Positions 15,378 to 21,534 of a stretch of 21,534 nucleotides of DNA are shown here, in pieces. Within the stretch, counting starts at the first letter, position 1. Every line of letters begins with the position of its first letter. Source of the stretch: Candidatus Aminicenantota bacterium (GTDB lineage Bacteria; Acidobacteriota; Aminicenantia; UBA2199); contig DAOWKX010000114.1 in assembly GCA_030639705.1 (NCBI GenBank), positions 1 to 21,534 of the forward strand, given 5' to 3'. A program made the position numbers and the translations under genes. A model generated the notes under the pieces. The model had not been told where the DNA came from and ran no database searches. It saw only the letters and a list, made by a program, of their open reading frames with translations.

Positions 15378-17516
15378 ATGAAAAAGAAAGTATTGGTATT
15401 CATCTTAATGTTAAGTCTGATGGCAGTTTATTCCTATTCCAAAAGGGAAAATGTTAAGCTTACTGCCAAAGAGAGAAGACAAGCCATAAAAAGTTTAAGC
15501 CAGCATCATAAATACTGGTATGATCTGATCACTTATATCTCAACAAAGGAAGAAAAAGCGGTTTTTCTGAAACTTGAAAATAACAGAGACCTAGATTTAT
15601 TCATTAAGTCTTTCTGGTTGCAGAGAGATCCTACCCCTGGAACCCCTGAGAATGAATATAAGAATGAAATTGAAAAGAGATTTATCTATGCCAATGAACA
15701 TTATGGTCGGGGGGTGGGTCGCCCTGGATGGATGACCGATATGGGAAAATTTCACATCATTCTGGGCCAACCAATCAGTATTGATCGCTTTGATAGTAAA
15801 CCGGGTTTATATCCGGCCCAGGTTTGGTATTATTATGGTGATAAAAGATTGGGATTACCCACATATTTTAATGTCACATTTTTCAAACCCAGAAATTCAA
15901 CGGAATGGAAGCTGTATAATCCCGCATCAGATGGCCCGGCAGCGCTGATGGTTTTACAGCAACCAGTTGATCGGAGTGATTACGACACTCTTTATGCGAA
16001 AATTTATGAAATTGCACCAACCCTTGCCAAGGCTTCTATTTCAATGATTCCCGAAGCAGCTCAGGGGTATTATACCTTTGCTGTCAGCTTAAGAAGTAAT
16101 CTTATTTTGTCCAATATTTATGAATCCCCCAAACGTAAAATAAATGTTTCATATGCCACCAACTTTTTGAATTATAAAGGATTTGTGAATGTTGATGCTT
16201 CGATAAATTATATTGAAAACACCCACCAGGTTTCCATAACCCGGTATGAAAGATTCGGATTTAATTTTGTCAATATTTCGGTTAAGCCCAAACAACTCTC
16301 GCTGGGGTACAACGATGATAAGGATCAATATTATTTTAATCTGGAACTGTCAGTGAGTTTAAAGAAGGATGAAGAATTCATCTATCAATATTCCAAAAAT
16401 TTTGATTTCTATATTGACCCAGATAAGGTCCAAAACCTGAAGGGAAACGGGATTGTTATACATGATACCTTTCCTGTTCTTCCTGGAAAATATCAATTGA
16501 TGGTTTTTTTGAAAAACACTGTGGGTAAAGAATTTACCTATTTTGATACCTATATTGAGAGTATGCCGGAAGGGAAGATGCCCATGTTATCCACACCGGT
16601 CCTGGGATATAAATTAGAGCAAAGAGCCGATAACTTTTTCTACCCCTATCGAATTAGAGATAGCAAATTATTTGTTGATACAGATAATACATTTCGCTTA
16701 AACGCGAAACCCAATTTATGGATCGGTGTTTATAATCTGGAGAAAGATCTGTGGAAAAATGGCAAGGTGGAAATACACCTGAGAGGATTGAATGACCGAA
16801 TAAAATTTGAAAAGAAATACACACTGGCATTGAGTGATTATAACTACAGCAAAAATTTAAATATCATCCATAGCTTGTCTGAAAAAGGCTTGGGTCCTGA
16901 TTATTATGATTGTGATGTGAAACTGGTGAATCACCTCGGTATGGTGATTGATAAGAAGGGAAATAATTTTTCCATATCTCCTTTGAAAACCGTCGCCTAC
17001 CCAATGGAGTCTTTTAAAAGGTCCCGGATAGATAATCCATATTTTGTTTATTTTATCATGGGCTCTCAGTATGAGAGTGTTGGAGACCTACAAAAAGCAG
17101 AGACCTTTTATGAAAGATGTATCAATAATCGACCGGAATTCAAAAAAGGAATAGTTGCCTTTTTAAGCATCCTCAATCGATTGAAAAAATATACAAAAGT
17201 ATTGGTGGAAGTTGAAAAGATAAAAAAAGATAAAGATTTGAAGTTTGATTATTTTCTGATAAAAGGAATTGCTCTATACGGAATGAAAGACTATGACAAT
17301 GCACTCGATCAATTTTTGAAAGCCAATGAGATATATAATAGTGATATCAGAGTCTTGAACCTTTTGGGTTTCACCCTGTCAAACTTAAAGAACTATGAGG
17401 AAGCCTTAAAGGCATTTGAGGCTTCTTTGAATTTGAATGGAAAGCAGCCATTCATAAGAAAAGTTCACAATGAAGTGAAACAACGACTGGGTCTCAGTCA
17501 GCCGGATCAGCAATAG
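15378..17516 (+). CDS. Exported GWxTD-domain protein with C-terminal TPRs
   Basis: The 712-residue product has a signal peptide (MKKKVLVFILMLSLMAVYSYS) and then the GWxTD domain, named from its motif, here GWMTD near residues 116-120 within RPGWMTDMGKFHIILGQP, preceded by FWLQRDPTPGTPENEY and followed by VWYYYG. A long beta-rich middle (about 190-540) matches nothing I know well, and three TPR-like repeats cover about 552-690 (for example YEEALKAFEASLNLNG). GWxTD proteins are typical of Acidobacteriota and Aminicenantes and have no established function. The start was chosen from the promoter and signal peptide; an in-frame ATG at 15306 would put 24 poor residues before the signal. The tol genes begin 83 bp downstream with no terminator in between, so it may be the first gene of the tol-pal transcript. 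Confidence 0.9.
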   Translation: MKKKVLVFILMLSLMAVYSYSKRENVKLTAKERRQAIKSLSQHHKYWYDLITYISTKEEKAVFLKLENNRDLDLFIKSFWLQRDPTPGTPENEYKNEIEKRFIYANEHYGRGVGRPGWMTDMGKFHIILGQPISIDRFDSKPGLYPAQVWYYYGDKRLGLPTYFNVTFFKPRNSTEWKLYNPASDGPAALMVLQQPVDRSDYDTLYAKIYEIAPTLAKASISMIPEAAQGYYTFAVSLRSNLILSNIYESPKRKINVSYATNFLNYKGFVNVDASINYIENTHQVSITRYERFGFNFVNISVKPKQLSLGYNDDKDQYYFNLELSVSLKKDEEFIYQYSKNFDFYIDPDKVQNLKGNGIVIHDTFPVLPGKYQLMVFLKNTVGKEFTYFDTYIESMPEGKMPMLSTPVLGYKLEQRADNFFYPYRIRDSKLFVDTDNTFRLNAKPNLWIGVYNLEKDLWKNGKVEIHLRGLNDRIKFEKKYTLALSDYNYSKNLNIIHSLSEKGLGPDYYDCDVKLVNHLGMVIDKKGNNFSISPLKTVAYPMESFKRSRIDNPYFVYFIMGSQYESVGDLQKAETFYERCINNRPEFKKGIVAFLSILNRLKKYTKVLVEVEKIKKDKDLKFDYFLIKGIALYGMKDYDNALDQFLKANEIYNSDIRVLNLLGFTLSNLKNYEEALKAFEASLNLNGKQPFIRKVHNEVKQRLGLSQPDQQ

Positions 17517-17599
17517 TAAAATTCTTCTATAAGCGTACTAAAATAAAGTGAGGAGTGGTTAAGTTGCAATAACCAAGAGTTTATGGTACATTTGCTAAT

Positions 17600-18298
17600 A
17601 TGATAAATGTACTGTTCGCTGCCATGCCACCGTCTTTAAAAACAGGAAATAGTATTTTTTTTTTGATATCAACTGCGTCGCCAGTTGTCAAATTTGTATT
17701 ATTACTCCTGTTGTTATTTTCAGTTATTTCATGGGCCATCATTGTTTTCAAATTATTTGAGTATGCCAAGAACAGAAAAGACTTAAAAAAGTTTATCGAC
17801 TATTTTAGAAAATCAAAGAATTTTTTAGAGATTAACAAGTTTGCTCACTTGGCTAAAAATAATCCATTGGCCCGGATTTTCATGCGTGGATATAAAGAAT
17901 TATCCATCCAAATGGGGCCGCAGGTTTCTTCTGAGGTCATTGATTCTGAGAGTATTGAGAGGTCGATGGTTATGGCATCCAGCTCTGAAATTACTCGATT
18001 GGAGCGGTTGAATGGATTCTTGGCCACTACAGCGACTGTGACCCCGTTTATTGGTCTTTTTGGCACGGTGTGGGGAATCATGGATTCGTTCATGGAAATC
18101 GGAAGAACAGGGAATGCCAATCTGGCTACTGTGGCTCCTGGTATTGCAGAAGCGCTGATTGCCACTGCCCTGGGACTTTTTGCCGCAATCCCAGCGGTCA
18201 TCTTTTATAATTTATTGCTTAATAAATTGAAGGTGCTAATCTCCACAATGGAAGATTTTATCCTTGAATTTCTTAATGTAAGCAAAAAATTGCAATGA
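17600..18298 (+). CDS. tolQ: TolQ/ExbB-family proton channel subunit
   Basis: The 232-residue inner-membrane protein has the family's three membrane segments: about 29-50 (VVKFVLLLLLLFSVISWAIIVF), about 135-157 (ATTATVTPFIGLFGTVWGIM) and about 175-197 (APGIAEALIATALGLFAAIP). The last two carry the conserved pore motifs. With TolR it uses proton-motive force to drive the TolA-like protein, pulling the outer membrane in during division. No Shine-Dalgarno is seen before ATG 17600; residue M9 is another possible start. A weak promoter-like pair (TTGCAA, 17 bp, TACATT; 17564-17592) lies just upstream. The stop overlaps the tolR start by 4 bp (ATGA). Context with tolB and pal favours TolQ over ExbB or MotA. 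Confidence 0.93.
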   Translation: MINVLFAAMPPSLKTGNSIFFLISTASPVVKFVLLLLLLFSVISWAIIVFKLFEYAKNRKDLKKFIDYFRKSKNFLEINKFAHLAKNNPLARIFMRGYKELSIQMGPQVSSEVIDSESIERSMVMASSSEITRLERLNGFLATTATVTPFIGLFGTVWGIMDSFMEIGRTGNANLATVAPGIAEALIATALGLFAAIPAVIFYNLLLNKLKVLISTMEDFILEFLNVSKKLQ

Positions 18299-18705
18299 AA
18301 AAAAAGTCTTTACAACTTTCTTCAAATCTGTCTGAAATAAATGTTACACCTATGGTGGATGTAATGCTGGTCTTGCTTATCATCTTCATGGTAACTGCTC
18401 CCATGATGCAATCCGGAATCAATGTGAATCTTCCCTCTGCAGAGACCAAGACAAATCCCAGTTCAGGCGGGTTGATCTTAACGATTACAAAGGATCGCTA
18501 TGTTTATATGGGAGATAAAAATATAAATGTATATTTATTGGAATCCCGGTTAAAAAATTATTTTGTTAATGAAGAAAAAAAAATTGTTTTCTTAAAAGCC
18601 GATAAAGATGTTACCTATGGATTTGTAATTTCTGTAATGGACATCATAAAAAAAGCTGGAATCGAGACCGTTGGAATGATTGTGGAAAAAGAAGATAAGA
18701 GATGA
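18295..18705 (+). CDS. tolR: TolR/ExbD-family biopolymer transport protein
   Basis: The 136-residue protein has a short cytoplasmic tail, one membrane segment (VDVMLVLLIIFMVTAPMM, about 21-38) with the essential proton-carrying aspartate D22 in INVTPMVDVMLVLLIIFMV, and a periplasmic domain that ends TVGMIVEKEDKR. The length is normal for TolR/ExbD. It pairs with TolQ as the stator. It overlaps both neighbours by 4 bp (ATGA at 18295 and 18702), so translation of tolQ, tolR and the next gene is coupled. Confidence 0.94.
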   Translation: MKKKSLQLSSNLSEINVTPMVDVMLVLLIIFMVTAPMMQSGINVNLPSAETKTNPSSGGLILTITKDRYVYMGDKNINVYLLESRLKNYFVNEEKKIVFLKADKDVTYGFVISVMDIIKKAGIETVGMIVEKEDKR

Positions 18706-19481
18706 AATTCAGATCCGCTCTTGTAGCGTCGGTGGTATTTCACTTTTCAATTTTTGCAATTGTTATTTATTTGCCTCAAACAGAAATGAGTGGTGAGACG
18801 ACCTATTATGTCGATTTGGTCCATTTTCCTTCAGGCTCATCAGGAAAAGGCTTGGGTGGTCCCATTAAAAAGGGGAGTGGCAACCAGACACCTGGAAAAA
18901 AAACTGGCACCTCCTACCTTGAACAACCTTCAGGGAGTATTAGAGACCTGACAGTTAAAAAAGAAGCAAAATCCAAGCTCAGATATCCGGATAAAGAGGG
19001 TAAGAAGAAGAGAGAACCAAAAGAATTGATTTCGGTGGTCCGGAAGCCGCGGGAACAGTTGAAAAAGGAGTACCGTAAATCCGGTTCAAATTCCCAAATT
19101 ATGTCTTCCAAGGTATTGACTACCGGAATTTCGTCATTAAATAATCAAGGAGATTTTTCCGGAGGCAATGGATATGGTCCGGGTGGGTATTCATTTCCCT
19201 ATGCCTATTATATTGATATGTTGAGAAGTAAAATTTCTTCCTCCTGGTATAATTCATTGATGTCACCGGGATTGAGAGGAAAATTTTCTACGGTCGTCTA
19301 TTTTCGAATTCTACGAGACGGCACCATTGAGCGTCTAAAACTGGAGCAAAAAAGTGGAATTGTCACCCTTGATCTTTCTGCATTAAGGGCGGTGGAAAAT
19401 GCCTCCCCGTTTGCGCTCCTTCCCTCGGATTTTTCCTCGGATTACCTCATTGTACATTTCAAGTTTGAATGGGAGAAATAA
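18702..19481 (+). CDS. tolA: TolA/TonB-like energy-transducing protein
   Basis: The 259-residue protein has an N-terminal membrane anchor (about 5-24, ALVASVVFHFSIFAIVIYLP), a linker rich in Gly, Lys and Ser (about 45-140, including GSSGKGLGGPIKKGSGNQ), and a TonB/TolA C-terminal domain (about 165-259) with YYIDMLRSKISSSWYNSL, VVYFRILRDGTIERLKLEQ and SALRAVENASPFALLP. By position between tolR and tolB it should do the job of TolA, reaching across the periplasm from TolQR to Pal/TolB. It is shorter than E. coli TolA and lacks that protein's long Ala-rich helix, so TonB naming is also possible; the symbol is given from synteny. Confidence 0.85.
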   Translation: MKFRSALVASVVFHFSIFAIVIYLPQTEMSGETTYYVDLVHFPSGSSGKGLGGPIKKGSGNQTPGKKTGTSYLEQPSGSIRDLTVKKEAKSKLRYPDKEGKKKREPKELISVVRKPREQLKKEYRKSGSNSQIMSSKVLTTGISSLNNQGDFSGGNGYGPGGYSFPYAYYIDMLRSKISSSWYNSLMSPGLRGKFSTVVYFRILRDGTIERLKLEQKSGIVTLDLSALRAVENASPFALLPSDFSSDYLIVHFKFEWEK

Positions 19482-20780
19482 ATGAAAATAATTTTTTTAA
19501 TTAGTTTTTCAATTGGCCTGGCAGGTGGGTTTTTTTCTCTTCCTATTTACCCTCAACAGGAGATTTGGGTGGGGGTTAAAGAGGGAATGCCAATGATTCC
19601 GGTGGCATTACCGGAATTTCATTTCATCGAGAAATCTGTTATTGATGATGAGATACGGAAAGAACTATATAATACCTTGTGGCAGGATTTACACTTTTCA
19701 CGAGTGTTTAAGCTGATTCCAAGAGAGCATTATGGTTATATTAAAGCCTTTAACCCCTCCAATATCGTATTCAGAGATTGGGCCTCCATACAGGCAAACA
19801 TTTTAATTTCCGGTGAAATTGAACTCTCAGCTGAAGGAAGAATTATATTTTCCTTTAAAGTTTATGAAGTAAACAGTAAAAAATTCATATTTGGGAGAAA
19901 TTTTGGAGGAAAAAAAGAATTTGGACGACTAATTGCTCACCGTGCTGCTGATGAAATGATGAAATATTTTGGAGAAAAACCCCTTTTTGTATCTAAAATT
20001 GTTTTTATCTCAAACCGTGATGGAAATGAGGAAATTTATATCATGGATTATGATGGAAAAAGAAAAAGAAGGATTACTTATAATGACTATATTGATAGTT
20101 TTCCTTCATGGAGCATTGATAACGAAAAGATCCTTTATACTTCCTATAAAAAAAAGAATCCGGATCTTTATTCTTTTTCGATTTATACTGGGAAAACAGG
20201 CTTGATTTCTTCTGGCGGTGCGAACTACTCTGCTGATTGGTCTCCGGAGGGAGATCAGGTTGTGTATACCTCTACAAAGTCGAGAAACGCTGAAATATAT
20301 ATCAAAAATATGAAAACCGGAACAGAAAAAAGACTTACTTTTAATCGTGTCATTGATACAAGCCCCTGCTGGAGTCCCAATGGGAGAGAAATATGCTTTA
20401 CATCCCAGCGGAGCGGTACACCTCAGATATATATTATGGATGCTGAAGGTACCAATATCAGGCGGATTACATTTCAAGGAACGTATCACGATTCTCCATC
20501 ATGGGCTCCTGACGGTATCCGTATTGCTTATGTCTCAAGAGTGGAATATCGATTTGATATTTATGTGTATAATTTGAAATCCAATACGATTATTAAACTG
20601 ACCGAGCGGGCAGGTAGGAACGAAAATCCCTCCTGGTCACCGGATGGAAGACATCTGGTATTTTCCTCTACCCGAAACGGTAGTTATCAATTATATATAA
20701 TTGACTATGACGGATCAAATTTGCGTCAGCTTACCTTTAAAGGTGAAAATAAAATGTCTGAATGGCAGAAAAAGCTATGA
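19482..20780 (+). CDS. tolB: Tol-Pal system protein TolB
   Basis: The 432-residue periplasmic protein has a signal peptide (about 1-25), an N-terminal alpha-beta domain (about 26-165) that includes ILISGEIELS, and a six-bladed propeller formed by six PD40-type repeats from residue about 170 on. Blade motifs include SNRDGNEEIYIMDYDGK, DWSPEGDQVVYTS, CWSPNGREICFTSQRSG, SWAPDGIRIAYVS and SWSPDGRHLVFSSTRNG. TolB binds Pal through its propeller and is released by TolA. The ATG directly follows the stop of the previous gene; GGGAG about 7 nt upstream is a good ribosome site. Length is the family's normal length. The gap to pal is 161 bp and carries a separate promoter. Confidence 0.95.
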   Translation: MKIIFLISFSIGLAGGFFSLPIYPQQEIWVGVKEGMPMIPVALPEFHFIEKSVIDDEIRKELYNTLWQDLHFSRVFKLIPREHYGYIKAFNPSNIVFRDWASIQANILISGEIELSAEGRIIFSFKVYEVNSKKFIFGRNFGGKKEFGRLIAHRAADEMMKYFGEKPLFVSKIVFISNRDGNEEIYIMDYDGKRKRRITYNDYIDSFPSWSIDNEKILYTSYKKKNPDLYSFSIYTGKTGLISSGGANYSADWSPEGDQVVYTSTKSRNAEIYIKNMKTGTEKRLTFNRVIDTSPCWSPNGREICFTSQRSGTPQIYIMDAEGTNIRRITFQGTYHDSPSWAPDGIRIAYVSRVEYRFDIYVYNLKSNTIIKLTERAGRNENPSWSPDGRHLVFSSTRNGSYQLYIIDYDGSNLRQLTFKGENKMSEWQKKL

Positions 20781-20785
20781 TAGAT

Positions 20786-20814
20786 TTGACAAAATTAGTT
20801 TTGTATATTATAAA
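20786..20814 (+). promoter_or_regulatory. Promoter for pal
   Basis: TTGACA (20786-20791), 17 bp and TATAAA (20809-20814) match consensus at 11 of 12 positions. The box starts 5 bp after the tolB stop, and transcription would begin near 20821, giving a leader of about 120 nt. Pal and the gene after it can therefore be expressed apart from tolQRAB. Confidence 0.65.
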
Positions 20815-20892
20815 TAAAAGGTTGATAAGGTTCTCATCTTTTAAAGTTTAAAGAATCACACGATGATGAGTAGACCTTCAACACAGGAGATG

Positions 20893-20920
20893 GAATATTT
20901 TTTCAGGTGAGAAAATATTC
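20893..20920 (+). other. Leader hairpin before pal
   Basis: GAATATTTTTTC (20893-20904) pairs with GAGAAAATATTC (20909-20920) across an AGGT loop: 12 bp with one G-U pair. It ends 10 nt before the AAGGAGG ribosome site (20931-20937) of pal. It could be an mRNA stability or translation control element. It is too AT-rich, and lacks a clean T run, for a confident terminator call. Confidence 0.5.
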
Positions 20921-20941
20921 TCTCTTTGTTAAGGAGGATTT

Positions 20942-21478
20942 ATGAAAAAACTATTGGTTACATTTTTAATTATTTTATCAATGTTGGTGTTTTTTGATTC
21001 CTGTAAGAAAAAAGCTCCGAAGGCCGAACCTGTGAAGGAGAGTGTTGAGAAGGTTGGAGAAGAAGTACCTAAAATCGAAAGGCCGGTCCTGACTGAAGAG
21101 GAACTCTTTGAAAAGAGGTCTCTTGAAGAAGTTAACAAGGTTGGCTATTTAAAAATAATTCACTTTGATTTCGATAAATATTACATTAAAGACAACATGA
21201 AACCAGTTTTACATCGAAATGCAGACTGGTTATTAAAACATCCCAATGTTAAAATCCTGATTGAAGGTCATTGTGATGAAAGGGGTACCTTTGAGTACAA
21301 CATGGCCCTGGGAGAAAAGAGGGCGGAATCAACATTAAATTATATGATTTCTCTGGGAATTAAACCGGAAAGAGTGAAAATTATTTCATATGGAAAGAAC
21401 AGACCTGTTGTTAAAGGTGTTGATGAAGAAACCCATTATCAAAACAGGAGATCTGAATTTATCATTATAAAAAAATAA
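20942..21478 (+). CDS. pal: Peptidoglycan-associated outer-membrane lipoprotein Pal
   Basis: The 178-residue protein begins with a lipoprotein signal ending at C21 (MLVFFDSC; the residue before Ser is an unusual Asp, seen also in other non-proteobacterial lipoproteins). A charged Lys/Glu-rich linker (22-65) leads to an OmpA-like domain (about 70-178) with HFDFDKYYIKDN, the diaminopimelate-binding motif EGHCDERGTFEYNMALGEKR (108-127) and QNRRSEF at the end. Pal anchors the outer membrane to peptidoglycan and is moved by TolA/TolB. AAGGAGG lies 4 nt before the ATG and is one of the strongest ribosome sites in the window, fitting the high expression usual for Pal. Confidence 0.96.
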   Translation: MKKLLVTFLIILSMLVFFDSCKKKAPKAEPVKESVEKVGEEVPKIERPVLTEEELFEKRSLEEVNKVGYLKIIHFDFDKYYIKDNMKPVLHRNADWLLKHPNVKILIEGHCDERGTFEYNMALGEKRAESTLNYMISLGIKPERVKIISYGKNRPVVKGVDEETHYQNRRSEFIIIKK

Positions 21479-21481
21479 ATA

Positions 21482-21534
21482 ATGAAAAAATTTATTGTTT
21501 TCTTTCTATGCTTTTTACTTATGGGGATTTTTCC
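21482..21534 (+). CDS. Start of an exported protein after pal (cut by window), possibly CpoB/YbgF
   Basis: Only 17 codons are in the window, beginning 3 bp after the pal stop: MKKFIVFFLCFLLMGIF. That is a clear signal-peptide start. In many tol-pal clusters the gene after pal is cpoB/ybgF, a periplasmic TPR protein, so that identity is likely by synteny alone. No Shine-Dalgarno is visible; translation is probably coupled to pal. Confidence 0.6.
   Translation, partial: MKKFIVFFLCFLLMGIF

Noticed and set aside
1..21534. CRISPR array, tRNA or rRNA genes, phage or defence island
   Set aside because: Looked for regularly spaced repeats, cloverleaf-like segments and known defence genes; none seen. 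The repeats present are palindromic dispersed types.

Overview
The window reads as a chromosomal stretch from a Gram-negative, AT-rich, uncultured bacterium, most likely Candidatus Aminicenantes (OP8) or a close Acidobacteriota relative. This is inferred from gene content: a Ser/Thr kinase fused to a TolB-like domain and TPRs, a GWxTD-domain protein, a 6-bladed beta-propeller protein of the pfam17170 type and a complete tol-pal cluster. No rRNA or tRNA gene was recognised, so the assignment rests on protein families only.

Layout. Positions 1-4700 are on the minus strand: a receptor-type Ser/Thr kinase cut by the window edge, a small secreted protein, and a GH20 beta-N-acetylhexosaminidase whose gene lies just upstream of the small protein. 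From about 4990 everything is on the plus strand. A small DUF4783-like exported protein overlaps a very large NtrY-like membrane histidine kinase, which overlaps ldcA; mpl follows closely. LdcA and Mpl are consecutive steps of peptidoglycan recycling (muropeptide trimming, then religation to UDP-MurNAc), so this looks like a cell-wall recycling and sensing operon. A REP-associated tyrosine transposase (RAYT) unit with matching inverted ends sits directly after mpl. Then come a secreted beta-propeller, an AspT-family transporter, a 220-bp palindromic MITE-like element, a GWxTD/TPR protein with a perfect-consensus promoter, and tolQ-tolR-tolA/tonB-tolB-pal plus the first codons of another exported protein. 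The Tol-Pal genes build the trans-envelope machine that links inner membrane, peptidoglycan and outer membrane; most of the window therefore concerns the cell envelope.

The most unusual signal is in the kinase gene. Two GC-rich palindromic elements of REP type (each bearing GTAG) lie inside the kinase-domain reading frame without breaking it: a 60-bp inverted pair (20 codons) between helices D and E, and a single unit inside the activation segment after DFG. All catalytic motifs remain. This resembles the protein-coding palindromic elements known from Rickettsia, here with REP architecture. Two other palindromic repeat types are present (the RAYT ends and the 220-bp element), so at least three repeat families have shaped this 21 kb.
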